A program made the position numbers and the translations under genes. From contig NZ_FOFD01000001.1 of NCBI RefSeq assembly GCF_900110865.1, positions 62,001 to 126,000 on the forward strand: 64,000 bases of DNA, given 5' to 3'. The stretch comes from Natrinema salaciae (GTDB taxonomy: Archaea > Halobacteriota > Halobacteria > Halobacteriales > Natrialbaceae). The notes under the pieces were generated by a model, which had not been told where the DNA came from, did not search any database, and saw only the letters and a program-made list of their open reading frames with translations. Numbering within the stretch: position 1 is the stretch's first letter; the number at the start of each line of letters is the position of its first letter. This document shows positions 54,158 to 62,133 of the stretch, piece after piece.

Positions 54158-55060
54158 ATGAGCACTGACGGCCTCCCTGCGATGCAACTCGAGACGGGAA
54201 CTCGATCGCACAACTACTACCGAAACGCAGTCGAGAAACACTGGGACCCGCACGAGATCGATCTCGAGGCGGACCTCGAGGGGGCCGCCGAACTGCCGGA
54301 GCCGGCGTTCGAGGGCCTCAAGCAGTCGCTCGCGCTGTTCGGCGCTGGCGAGGAGTCGGTGACGGAGGACCTCGCGCCGCTGGCGGTCGTGCTGGAGGAC
54401 ATCGGCGATCAGATGTTCATCACGACGCAGCTCTACGAGGAGTCGAAACACACCGACTTCTTCGATCGCTACTGGCGAGAGGTGATCCACGCCGAAGAGA
54501 AACGGCGCGGGCAGGAGCTCTCGTCGCCGACGGACGAGCGGTGGTTCAGCGAGCCCTACGACGAGCTCTTCGAGCGCAACGAGCGGGCGATGGCGCGACT
54601 CCTCGAGGCGGACACGCCGGAGAACCGCGCGAAGGCCCACTGCCACTACCACCTGACGATCGAAGGAATTCTGGCCCAGACCGGCTACTACGGGCTCACC
54701 CTCGCGTACGGTGAGAACGAACCCGAACTGCCCGACCTGCCGGGGCTGGTCGAGGGGCTCAAGCTGATCCGCAGCGACGAGGGACGCCACGTCGGCTTCG
54801 GGATGGCGAAACTCAAATCGCTCGTGAGCGAGGGACAGGTCGAGTCCGACCTCCTCCGCGAAACCATCGACGAACTCGTTCCCCTCGTCCAGGAGAGCCT
54901 GACGAGCGACGAGGGGGCCAGTACCGAGGGCGGCCCCGGTCCGAGCCCGTCCGATCTGGCCGACTACGCGTACACGAAACACGAACAGCGGATGCAACAG
55001 ATCACCAGTGCGAGCGAGGAGATCCCGGACGTCGACGAGCTGACCGAACTCGAGGCGTAA
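54158..55060 (+). CDS. R2-like ligand-binding oxidase
   Basis: A 300-residue ferritin-fold protein of the R2lox group. The six metal ligands can be placed as a glutamate in G-E-E-S (about 65-66), E95-x2-H98 in YEESKHTDFF, E169 in HLTIEG and E208-x2-H211 in DEGRHVGFG, the pattern of a Mn/Fe site. R2lox proteins bind a long-chain fatty acid and are not ribonucleotide reductase subunits, which agrees with the separate class II reductase here. A GTG two codons upstream is an alternative start. A disordered Gly/Pro/Ser stretch (~255-270) precedes the last helix. Confidence 0.88.
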   Translation: MSTDGLPAMQLETGTRSHNYYRNAVEKHWDPHEIDLEADLEGAAELPEPAFEGLKQSLALFGAGEESVTEDLAPLAVVLEDIGDQMFITTQLYEESKHTDFFDRYWREVIHAEEKRRGQELSSPTDERWFSEPYDELFERNERAMARLLEADTPENRAKAHCHYHLTIEGILAQTGYYGLTLAYGENEPELPDLPGLVEGLKLIRSDEGRHVGFGMAKLKSLVSEGQVESDLLRETIDELVPLVQESLTSDEGASTEGGPGPSPSDLADYAYTKHEQRMQQITSASEEIPDVDELTELEA

Positions 55061-55146
55061 TCAGCGGCTCCCGGGAGTACGACGAGCCGATACGCGTTGC
55101 AGCGACCGGAGAAACGCCTTTTGTCGTTCGTGTTCCATCGGGAACC

Positions 55147-55281
55147 ATGGTCGTCCAGACAGAACGCGACGACGTCACCTGGTACGAGTGCGAGACCTGC
55201 GGGCTCCTCTTCGACGAGAAGTCGGACGCGACGGAACACGAGAAACGGTGCGACGGCTCCGACCCGACCTACATCCAGTAG
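55147..55281 (+). CDS. Small zinc-finger protein (DUF7128-like)
   Basis: A 44-residue protein: MVVQTERDDVTWYECETCGL, then LLFDEKSDATEHEKRCD. The C-x2-C plus H-x4-C spacing is a single C2HC-type finger. The sequence agrees with the haloarchaeal small-protein family listed as DUF7128. The function is unknown. It stands alone, convergent with the 55283 gene. Confidence 0.75.
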   Translation: MVVQTERDDVTWYECETCGLLFDEKSDATEHEKRCDGSDPTYIQ

Positions 55282-55282
55282 C

Positions 55283-55528
55283 TCAGTCGAGCCGGTCGCG
55301 GTGCTCGGCGGCGAGGTCGCGCGCTCCCTCGAGCGTGTGGGTTTCCGTCCACCGGACGCGGTCGCCGTCGCCGTAGGCCAACGCGGTCTTGAGTTCGTCC
55401 CGGAGGACGCCGTGATCGACCGCCAGCACCGCTCCGGAGCCGTCGCCGAGTTCGTAGACGCCGGGTCGATCCGGGGCGGCGGCGACCGTCTCACGCTCGA
55501 GGTCGCGCCAGGGTTTCTGCAGCGGCAT
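55283..55528 (-). CDS. Small protein with GIY-YIG-like N-terminus
   Basis: An 81-residue protein. The stretch AAPDRPGVYELGDGSGAVLA resembles the first strands of a GIY-YIG or DUF7508-type domain, but the later catalytic Arg and Glu of GIY-YIG nucleases are not evident, so a binding role is more likely. It overlaps the stop of the DUF5796 gene by one nucleotide (TGATG), so the two are translated together. Confidence 0.6.
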   Translation of the reverse strand: MPLQKPWRDLERETVAAAPDRPGVYELGDGSGAVLAVDHGVLRDELKTALAYGDGDRVRWTETHTLEGARDLAAEHRDRLD

Positions 55529-55959
55529 CAGTCGGCGCTCTCGACGAGTTCGTAGGCGTGTTCGCTGAGCTCGTCCTCGGCGAAGACGAACACCCGGCCG
55601 TCGACGACCGAGAGATCGGCCTCGACGCGGATCGAATAGGCCTCGGTCGCGACGGTCACGCCCGGAAACAGTTCCTCCTCGTCGTCGCGCTCGAGCATCA
55701 CGCGGCCGACGCCGGTCGTCTCGAGGATGTCGTCGTGGGTGTTCCGGTCGTTGACGTACGTCATGACGCCCTCGACGCCGTCGGGGTCGGTGACGAGGAC
55801 GTGGACTTCCTTCCCCGGTGGCGTGGTCAGCGGCCCCTCGACGGGTTTCGGCGGACCGTGGTAGAACACGTCCCGGCCGTCGTGGTACTCGACGACCACC
55901 CCGCCGTCGACGAGATCGACGCCGATCGTACTCGGAGCGACGTTGTTGCGCGCGCTCAT
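55528..55959 (-). CDS. DUF5796 family protein
   Basis: A 143-residue soluble acidic protein with the pattern APSTIGVDLVDGGVVVEYHD, then DVFYHGPPKPVEGPLTTPPG and HVLVTDPDGVEGVMTYVNDR, matching haloarchaeal DUF5796. It looks all-beta. The function is unknown. It is the first gene of a two-gene operon with the small protein at 55283. The length is typical. Confidence 0.8.
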   Translation of the reverse strand: MSARNNVAPSTIGVDLVDGGVVVEYHDGRDVFYHGPPKPVEGPLTTPPGKEVHVLVTDPDGVEGVMTYVNDRNTHDDILETTGVGRVMLERDDEEELFPGVTVATEAYSIRVEADLSVVDGRVFVFAEDELSEHAYELVESAD

Positions 55960-56103
55960 CGATCGACCATTCGGGCGGATCGGGGAAAAGGGGTGCGTTC
56001 TGCCGCTCGTCCAGTCGAGTGCCAGCTTCGAACCGCCGGGGAAACGGGGCCAGGACTTGCACGGACCGTCAGCCGTAAGTACACCCTCTGAGAGTGTTCG
56101 AGT

Positions 56104-56976
56104 ATGGATGGCCGTGCCGTCGCTCCCGCAGCCGGGACCGTACTCAACGCGCTCGCGACCGGGACGGGATCGGCGTTCGCGATCGATCTCGAGACGACGG
56201 CGACGGTCGAGCTCACCGACGACGGCGCGGTCGTCGGCGAGATCGCCGGACAGCCCGAGGCCGACGCGACGCTCATCGAGCGCTGTACCGCGATGACGAT
56301 CGCCGAGTACGCCGAACGGGCAGGACTGGACGAGTCGACCGTCGGCGCTCGCGTCGAGACCGAGAGCGAGGTCCCGATGGCCGCTGGACTGAAGAGTTCC
56401 AGCGCCGCGGCCAACGCCACGGTGCTCGCGACGCTGGACGCCCTCGAGGTCGCCGATTCCGTCGAGCGGATCGAGGCCTGCCGGCTCGGCGTCCGGGCCG
56501 CCCGCGACGCCGGCGTGACGGCCACGGGCGCGTTCGACGACGCCAGCGCGAGCATGCTCGGCGGCGTGACGGTGACCGACAACACGAGCGACGCGCTACT
56601 CGTCCGCGACGAAATCGATTGGCAGGCGGCCGTCTACACGCCGCCCGAACAGGCATACAGCGCCGACGCCGACGTCTCGGCCTGCGAGCGCGTCGCCCCG
56701 ATGGCCGCCCTCGTCGAAGAGCTCGCGCTCGATGGCCGCTACGGCGAGGCCATGACGGTCAACGGCTTCGCCTTCTCGGCCGCGCTCGGGTTCTCGACCG
56801 ACCCCATGATCGAGGCCCTGCCCGACGTCACCGGCGTCTCGCTCTCCGGCACCGGTCCGAGCTACGTCGCCGTCGGCGATCGGAACTCGCTCGAGGCGGT
56901 CCGAGACCGATGGGACGAACGGGACGGAACGACACGACTACTGCGGACGCGAACGGACGGAACACGAACGATATGA
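56104..56976 (+). CDS. aroK: Archaeal shikimate kinase (GHMP family)
   Basis: A 290-residue GHMP-superfamily kinase that phosphorylates shikimate, the archaeal replacement of bacterial AroK. The ATP loop PMAAGLKSSSAAANA, the N-terminal DGRAVAPAAGTVLNAL and the C-terminal VSLSGTGPSYVAVG motif are the three GHMP signatures. It overlaps the chorismate mutase gene by 4 nt (ATGA), giving an aromatic amino acid operon. The length is normal. It complements the trp operon 32 kb away. Confidence 0.94.
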   Translation: MDGRAVAPAAGTVLNALATGTGSAFAIDLETTATVELTDDGAVVGEIAGQPEADATLIERCTAMTIAEYAERAGLDESTVGARVETESEVPMAAGLKSSSAAANATVLATLDALEVADSVERIEACRLGVRAARDAGVTATGAFDDASASMLGGVTVTDNTSDALLVRDEIDWQAAVYTPPEQAYSADADVSACERVAPMAALVEELALDGRYGEAMTVNGFAFSAALGFSTDPMIEALPDVTGVSLSGTGPSYVAVGDRNSLEAVRDRWDERDGTTRLLRTRTDGTRTI

Positions 56977-57308
56977 CTCGAGACCACACTGACGCGACGA
57001 CGGACGGCGGGACCGACGAGGAGGATCGCACCCCCGAAGAGATGGACCTCGACGAGCTTCGCGAGGAGATCCGGACCATCGACCAGGAGATCGTCGAACT
57101 GATCGCCCAGCGGACGTACGTCGCGGACACGATCGCCGCGGTCAAAGACGAACAGGGACTCCCGACGACCGACGAGAAGCAGGAACAGCAGGTCATGGAG
57201 CGGGCAGGCGACAACGCCGAACAGTTCGACGTCGACGCAAACCTCGTGAAGGCGATCTTTCGGCTGTTGATCGAACTGAACAAGGTGGAACAGCGGGAGA
57301 GCCGATAG
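56973..57308 (+). CDS. aroQ: Chorismate mutase, AroQ type
   Basis: A 111-residue all-helical enzyme converting chorismate to prephenate. The conserved MDLDELREEIRTIDQEIVEL continues to IAQRTYVADTIAAVKDEQGL (Arg and Lys of the active site), and PTTDEKQEQQVMERA carries the later Glu/Gln. The first ~20 residues are a disordered acidic extension. The extreme 3' end (57276-57308, ELNKVEQRESR) recurs in partial form four times downstream and appears to be the attachment site of an integrative island. The native reading frame is intact, so integration restored it. Confidence 0.94.
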   Translation: MTRDHTDATTDGGTDEEDRTPEEMDLDELREEIRTIDQEIVELIAQRTYVADTIAAVKDEQGLPTTDEKQEQQVMERAGDNAEQFDVDANLVKAIFRLLIELNKVEQRESR

Positions 57309-57335
57309 CTCGAAATTCGGCATTAAAAGCCGTAT
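57276..57335 (+). repeat. Attachment-like repeat, copy 0 (intact aroQ 3' end and flank)
   Basis: The core begins CTGAACAAGGTGGAACAGCG within codons for L-N-K-V-E-Q-R-E-S-R. The following flank includes TTCGGCAT (57316-57323), and TCTTCCG lies 85 nt after the core start. These flank features recur at matching distance in copies D and B, which fixes this copy as the reference. Confidence 0.8.
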
Positions 57336-57486
57336 GGACCCCGTTTAGCCCTCAAAATAATCTTCCGATAGCTGCTCTTTCGATCCAGGCTCGGTGAAAA
57401 ACACCATCTCCGGTTTCGGTGGCTCCGAAGGAGGTGGTAGGGACAAGAGGGAAATCGTTTTGCCCCCGCACTCACAATGTACACAC

Positions 57487-57807
57487 ATGAGTTCCGAGTC
57501 AAAGAAGAAGCGCGTCCAGTTCCGTGCACCGAGGGGGCTGGTAGACCGAGCCGACGCGCTCGCTGCGGTGTTCGAGACGGATCGGACGGACATCCTCATC
57601 TCCGCGCTTCGGGACTACCTGCGGGACGCCGCGCACTCCGACGAGGTGAAACAGGAGATCGCGGAGGCCTTTTACGACGACGACATCACGTTTGAGGAAC
57701 TGAAAGATCTCGTCGGGCACGAGGAAGCCGCCAACTTCCGACTGCTGAAGGAGCAACTGACCGACGAATTCGTGGACGAGGTCGCGGAGGAACTGGCCGA
57801 CTCATAG
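57487..57807 (+). CDS. Ribbon-helix-helix/UPF0175-like antitoxin
   Basis: A 106-residue protein. A basic N-terminal strand (KKKRVQFRAPRG) and two helices (LVDRADALAAVFETDRTDIL) form a ribbon-helix-helix DNA-binding unit. The C-terminal half (AEAFYDDDITFEELKDLVGH) resembles the UPF0175 antitoxin tail that pairs with DUF3368 PIN-like toxins. Its stop is directly followed by the ATG of such a toxin, confirming the pair. The start MSSESKKK was chosen over an ATG 31 codons upstream. It probably binds its own promoter. Confidence 0.75.
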   Translation: MSSESKKKRVQFRAPRGLVDRADALAAVFETDRTDILISALRDYLRDAAHSDEVKQEIAEAFYDDDITFEELKDLVGHEEAANFRLLKEQLTDEFVDEVAEELADS

Positions 57808-58347
57808 ATGGTTCTGATAGTCGCCGACACGTCGGCTCTCGTAAGTCTCGGGACGGTGGCGGGGGGCTCACCGAATCCACTCGACCTCCTCCTCGATTCA
57901 CACACCGTGGTCGTCCCAGAGCAGGTCATCGACGAACTCACCGAGACTGCATCCTACGACGACGCATCCGGTGAGGCGGCACAGGCGGTTCTCGACCGTA
58001 GCTCTACGTTCGAGACTCGTTCCGTCGAACTGGACGAGACGTTCCCCCTGGACGATGGCGAGAACGCGGCGGTCACGCTGGCGAACGATATCGACGCCGT
58101 GCAACTGCTCTGTGACGAGTTCAATCGACTTGCGCTCGTCCACGCCTCGCTAGCCGAGACCCGCCTCGTCACGACGCCCATCCTCCTCACCGCGCTGGTT
58201 CGCAACGACGCGATCTCGCCTGACGCTGCCGACGAGTTCTTGGCCGAGATGAGTGACGCTCGCAGTTGGTCGTCAAACACCTACGTCGAGCGGGCGCAGT
58301 CCACGCTTCGACAGCAACGCGATAACGAGCAACCCGATCCGAAGTGA
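57808..58347 (+). CDS. PIN/DUF3368-like toxin
   Basis: A 179-residue protein with PIN-domain landmarks: VADTSALVSLGTVAGG (first Asp), PEQVIDELTE (Glu), a DDGENAAVTLAND helix and a later NDIDAVQLLCDEFNRLA segment. DUF3368 proteins are PIN-fold ribonucleases neutralised by UPF0175 antitoxins, and the zero-gap junction with the preceding gene supports that pairing. One variation: the last acidic pair of classical PIN domains is shifted. It is the first cargo gene pair after aroQ in the island. Confidence 0.75.
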   Translation: MVLIVADTSALVSLGTVAGGSPNPLDLLLDSHTVVVPEQVIDELTETASYDDASGEAAQAVLDRSSTFETRSVELDETFPLDDGENAAVTLANDIDAVQLLCDEFNRLALVHASLAETRLVTTPILLTALVRNDAISPDAADEFLAEMSDARSWSSNTYVERAQSTLRQQRDNEQPDPK

Positions 58348-58658
58348 TCGACTCGTTAGACACGCGATAGCCGATCGGACCGACTCTCCGTATAGCAGGG
58401 CACCTCATTTAAATATGGCACGGATATACACCCTCTGTATCCTGACTTCTATCGTATTGGGCGTGTGGTTGGACACTATTTCCCAAGAATCCATTATGGA
58501 CTTCAGCGACTTGAACAAGGTGTCTCAACGACGTAACAGGGAGGAATCAGCAGACGGCGGCCAGTTTCAGGAGTAGACACATCTTCGAAAACACCCTATT
58601 TAAATAGGGATTTATTGCAAAAGAACCGAAACCGCACGACAGCGGAGACTATCCGTTT
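58348..58658. other. Spacer between toxin gene and possible integrase remnant
   Basis: This spacer holds aroQ-repeat copy A (58496-58540) and a short AT-rich stretch. A frame crossing the copy has no start signal and was not called. Nothing else is supported. Confidence 0.45.
58496..58540 (+). repeat. Attachment-like repeat, copy A (diverged)
   Basis: The sequence runs ATGGACTTCAGCGACTTGAA followed by CAAGGTGTCTCAACGACG. The second half matches the aroQ core with several substitutions. The first half and ~20 nt before it match copy C, not aroQ, so A and C share an element-derived arm. Confidence 0.6.
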
Positions 58659-58883
58659 TCAGATGTACAACGGGTACATCTTCTCTCGGTACAGTTGTTC
58701 CACGTCCTCGTAGTAGGTGTGGACATAGTGGTCGAGCGCATCGTGGGCCCGACCAATCGATGTGTCCGTCACGTCTCCTCTCATGTACTTCACGTGTTCA
58801 TGGTTGATGCTGTCCAAGTCGTTCACAGTGTCGGAGGACAGGCTTTCTGAGTTTAGATATGCCGGAGAGTGGGAGTGGGCAAC
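58659..58883 (-). pseudogene. Possible 3' remnant of a tyrosine recombinase/integrase
   Basis: A 74-codon open frame without a plausible start ends at 58659. The end reads INHEHVKYMRGDVTDTSIGR and then HDALDHYVHTYYEDVEQLYR, which resembles from memory the C-terminus of haloarchaeal integrases, where the catalytic Tyr lies in an H-T-Y-Y context. Upstream the frame is not coding in character. If correct, it is the truncated integrase of an inserted element next to repeat copy A. A search is needed, because the match rests on pattern memory. Confidence 0.45.
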
Positions 58884-59153
58884 CGAAGGCGGTCTGGGTT
58901 ACAATGAACTCTCGGATTCGTGAGGGCGGGGGATTCGTTCTGGGTTGAGGGGGCACGGGGCGTTCTGGACTGTGCGCGTTGCCTGCATAGTGCGACCGCG
59001 AACAGCCCATCACGCCCCGTGTGATAGTGCAAGAGTTTCTGTAGAGAGGGGGCCAGTCGGGGCGGGAGCCTGAAAAGTCTTGAAGGAGCACTATAACGAG
59101 ATGTCGGAGACGGAGAGGATGGAGCAATATCCTCTAGGTCGCACCCAGACCGA

Positions 59154-59825
59154 CTACCCGTTACTGTACTCCCACATCCCCTCGCCACGCTCGATGGCAC
59201 TCGACTCTGCGTTAGCGAGTTCGTCGCGGTACTTCGACTCCACATCGACGGTACGGGCGAGGCCGAGACCGATGAGTTTCTGACTCATGTTCCAGACGCT
59301 ATCTTGCCCCCGTCCGCCCCCGTACTCGTGGTGGATGAAGACGAGTCGATTGCCGTTCTCGTCAGTCTCAGGAGTGGTAGGGTCGATTTCGACCTCGACA
59401 TCCTCGCGCCAGATTTCCGCCTGACCCAAGCGCCGCGCCTTGTAGCCGAAGTCAGCAAGGCGTGCCGTCTGGTTGGACTCGTACCCGAACGCCTCGTAGT
59501 CAACCTCGTCCTTCTCTTCCGCAGGCGCGTCGATACCTGCGAGGCGAACCGTCTCGGTCGTGCCGTCCTCGTACTCGACCTCATAGGTGTCGCCAGTGAG
59601 GACATCGGAGACGTAGACAGGTATCCTCTCAGATTCTGGCTCGTCTTCGGTTGAGGTGGAGGAATTCTCGTCGTTCTGTGTGTTGGTCTCTCCAGCATCT
59701 TCGCTGTCCTCGGTGTCTGGGTCGGCCGTGTCGGAATCGGGCTCACTGTCGCCCGTACATCCTGCAACAAGGATACTTGTCGCCGAACCGACTACCGAAA
59801 GGTAATCTCGTCTATCGAATCTCAT
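59154..59825 (-). CDS. Thermonuclease-family (SNase-like) lipoprotein
   Basis: A 223-residue protein with a signal (RFDRRDYLSVVGSATSILVA) and lipobox A-G-C-T, then an acidic Ser/Thr/Glu linker (residues ~25-65). The SNase domain follows: DVLTGDTYEVEYEDGTTETV, continuing RLAGIDAPAE (Arg and Asp of the catalytic centre), and IGLGLARTVDVESKY near the end. The second catalytic Arg region is present in the ARRLGQAEIWRED loop. It probably degrades nucleic acid outside the cell. It lies inside the island and its composition is nearer to AT than core genes. Confidence 0.85.
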   Translation of the reverse strand: MRFDRRDYLSVVGSATSILVAGCTGDSEPDSDTADPDTEDSEDAGETNTQNDENSSTSTEDEPESERIPVYVSDVLTGDTYEVEYEDGTTETVRLAGIDAPAEEKDEVDYEAFGYESNQTARLADFGYKARRLGQAEIWREDVEVEIDPTTPETDENGNRLVFIHHEYGGGRGQDSVWNMSQKLIGLGLARTVDVESKYRDELANAESSAIERGEGMWEYSNG

Positions 59826-59899
59826 GACCTATCAAATAGGTATTATATTTGTTATATAATCTTTTCGAAACATTGTGCGGAGTGTCGCATCGATAATAT

Positions 59900-60232
59900 T
59901 TATTTCCGGGATTCGGGAGAGAGACGGATGATGTCGTCCCAAATCGGCGCATCGTGTGATTCTGAGAGGTCGAGAGCTTGTACGCACGCTTCCTCTCCGT
60001 TCGGGAACGAGACCCATGACTCGACGACCGGCCGGTCACCCTCTTCGTTCTCTGGCTCTCGGAGAACCACATCATGAGCCCGGTCGCCCTCGTTGAGGTC
60101 CAGGTTGTCGTCATCAGACGGCACGCAATAGACCACGACGTGGATGAGGTCGACGGGTCGGTCGTCAACGATGTGGTCACTGCTGATATGGTCTGAGACG
60201 TGGCCCGCGGTTCCCGACGGGTCAAGGGTCAT
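59900..60232 (-). CDS. Hypothetical acidic protein of the island
   Basis: A 110-residue protein starting MTLDPSGTAGHVSDHISSDH. It has mixed strands and loops (RPVDLIHVVVYCVPSDDDNL and SWVSFPNGEEACVQALDLSE) and a clear acidic bias, so it is probably a real haloarchaeal protein. An ATG 26 codons upstream (60310) would add hydrophobic sequence and was not preferred. No family was recognised. It ends 74 nt before the start of the SNase-like gene. Confidence 0.5.
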   Translation of the reverse strand: MTLDPSGTAGHVSDHISSDHIVDDRPVDLIHVVVYCVPSDDDNLDLNEGDRAHDVVLREPENEEGDRPVVESWVSFPNGEEACVQALDLSESHDAPIWDDIIRLSPESRK

Positions 60233-60330
60233 GGCTGATTGTTCGAGGAGTTGAACGATAACGCCTGGGGCGAAGTTGGGTAGGTCTACAGAGAAAGCGG
60301 AAAAGTACACAAGACCGTGTAACGTGAGTT

Positions 60331-60455
60331 ATCGAACTGAACAAAGTTGAGCAACGTGAAAGCAGGTGGCCGAATTCGACTGTTTCAGACCTTCTATTGT
60401 CGATCGGGTGTCTGATTCTTCTTCCGGCAGTTGCTCTTTCGTTCCTCAATCGGTG
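60331..60455 (+). repeat. Attachment-like repeat, copy B (with aroQ downstream flank)
   Basis: This copy starts ATCGAACTGAACAAAGTTGA and codes for I-E-L-N-K-V-E-Q-R-E-S-R in the same frame as aroQ. TCTTCCG follows 84 nt after the core start, against 85 nt in copy 0, and the next TTGCTCTTTCG also matches. It is the copy with the longest retained flank, so it is a real duplicate and not chance. Confidence 0.8.
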
Positions 60456-60607
60456 ACAGATGACACGGCTCCATAGCCGTCCGGGGTCACTGAATCAAAG
60501 AGAGCCCACGTGGCGGAGATCGAGGCATCACGAAAATCAACGTCCGTGAATCCTTCAGCTGACAGGAGTCTCGTGCTGCATACAGAGGGTGTGTCCATCG
60601 AATCGGA

Positions 60608-61261
60608 TCAGGGACGGATATGCTTGAATACGCGGGATTCGATTTTCTGGAGATGCTCACCCACGGTGGCAACAGAACAGTCCAGTCGTTCCGCGATATC
60701 ACTATGGGTCGCCTGCCGTGGAACGTCGTAGTATCCGAGGGACAGAGCGACATCCAGCACCTCTCGTTGGCGGTCGGTCAACAGGGCTACGATGTGTCCT
60801 CCTGCGTCCGGATACGGGCCGATACGCTCGATAGTCACGTCGAGTTGCGGCGGCACGTCAGCAAGCGCCTCTCGTAACACATCGTTCGTCTCGCCAAGCA
60901 TCTCCACGCTGAGCCGTCCGTCGCTGGTACTCCCGATCGGGAAATTGAAGAACACCTCGTGGATTCGGGGGAGCTCTAAGAACCGCTTCATGGCAGGCGG
61001 TGGCCGAGCGTGTATATACACGAGCCCGTTCTGTGGCTCCTCGCTGGAGATACTGTACCCGAGTACGTCCGTGTGGTCACCCAGCAATCGTCTCGCTTCG
61101 TCGAGGTCACCTCGGAGCCGACCAAGCAGGATGACGGTTTCATCCGCGAGGACGTTGAGATGGTAGATTTGCTCTCTTTCGAATTCCGAGTCCGCACCGA
61201 ACATTCTGTATGCGATGTGTGAACTCTCTGGTTGGTCGAGCGTGAAGGTGACAGCCCGCAT
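60608..61261 (-). CDS. HTH_10-type transcriptional regulator
   Basis: A 217-residue protein. The C-terminal HTH_10 reads LTDRQREVLDVALSLGYYDV, continuing PRQATHSDIAERLDCSVATV and GEHLQKIESRV. The N-terminal ~150 residues form a ligand- or signal-binding domain like that of Bat-family proteins without PAS or GAF units. It is divergent from the deiodinase-like gene with a 131-nt shared region, so it probably regulates that gene. It lies inside the island. Confidence 0.85.
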   Translation of the reverse strand: MRAVTFTLDQPESSHIAYRMFGADSEFEREQIYHLNVLADETVILLGRLRGDLDEARRLLGDHTDVLGYSISSEEPQNGLVYIHARPPPAMKRFLELPRIHEVFFNFPIGSTSDGRLSVEMLGETNDVLREALADVPPQLDVTIERIGPYPDAGGHIVALLTDRQREVLDVALSLGYYDVPRQATHSDIAERLDCSVATVGEHLQKIESRVFKHIRP

Positions 61262-61392
61262 GCGCTAGTCGACCTCCGTCTCGATGCTCTCTGGATTCAT
61301 TGCCCGTAGTTCGCTCCGCTTTGACTTATATACTACCGATAATGCTAGGCAGTCTCCAGACCTGTCTCGTCACCCTACTCACTGGTAGAACC

Positions 61393-62133
61393 ATGGCTGA
61401 GTCACGAACAGGTCCGACGGGAGACGAACCGACGAATCAATCGTATAACTACAGGAATTTTAGCCCGGAATACTACGACTTCAGAAGCTTCGATGGGCCC
61501 GAGCCGGGCGACGACGCCCCCAATTTCGAAGCTGTAACGCTGGAAGGAGAGACGGTCGAATTTTCGGATTTCAGGGGGAGTTGGGTCGTCCTGGAGACCG
61601 GCAGCATCACGTGTCCCATCACGGATTCGAAAGTCCACGTGATGGACGAACTCCAGAAGCAGTTCGAAGACGTGGTGTTCATCCTGCTGTATACGAGGGA
61701 GGCTCATCCAGGAGAACACTTTGAGGCTCACGACTCGTTGGAAGCCAAACTCGAACGAGCACGGACGTTTGCAGCCGAGTACGACGTTGAGCGCACCGTC
61801 CTCGTGGACGACGTTGAAGGAACCGCCCACAGGAAATACGGGGGGATGCCGAACTCGGTACACATCGTGAACCCCGATGGCGTGGTCGTGATGCGAGGCG
61901 ACTGGAACGACGTACGGACAGTGACGGAGGTACTCAAAAATAGGGACGAGAATAGAATCTACGAACGCGATATCTACCGGGGCAGCCCGGTATTCTTCAC
62001 ACAGAAGAAAGGGGCCACGAGAGTGCTAGCCAATGCAGGCCCACGGGCTGTTTGGGATTTCATCAGGAATGCGCCGGCACTCGCACTGATGCATCTGAAA
62101 AAAGAGTTCAGAAGTAAGCAGTCGAAAAGATAG
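61393..62133 (+). CDS. Deiodinase-like thioredoxin-fold protein
   Basis: A 246-residue protein. The core GDDAPNFEAVTLEGETVEFS is a redoxin start, and WVVLETGSITCPITDSKVHV with FILLYTREAHPGEHF matches the iodothyronine deiodinase family, in which the catalytic residue lies in G-S-x-T-(C/U)-P and the EAHP motif follows. Here the residue is Cys. No partner Cys (C-x2-C) is present. The C-terminal ~50 residues are basic (KKEFRSKQSKR). The start MAESRTGPTG was chosen over an ATG 31 codons upstream. The substrate is unknown; thyroid-hormone chemistry is not implied. Confidence 0.75.
   Translation: MAESRTGPTGDEPTNQSYNYRNFSPEYYDFRSFDGPEPGDDAPNFEAVTLEGETVEFSDFRGSWVVLETGSITCPITDSKVHVMDELQKQFEDVVFILLYTREAHPGEHFEAHDSLEAKLERARTFAAEYDVERTVLVDDVEGTAHRKYGGMPNSVHIVNPDGVVVMRGDWNDVRTVTEVLKNRDENRIYERDIYRGSPVFFTQKKGATRVLANAGPRAVWDFIRNAPALALMHLKKEFRSKQSKR

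Noticed and set aside
54158-55060. Class I ribonucleotide reductase small subunit
   Set aside because: Ligand spacing and the adjoining genes fit the R2-like oxidase group, there is no large-subunit gene nearby, and a complete class II enzyme is encoded at 16-19 kb.
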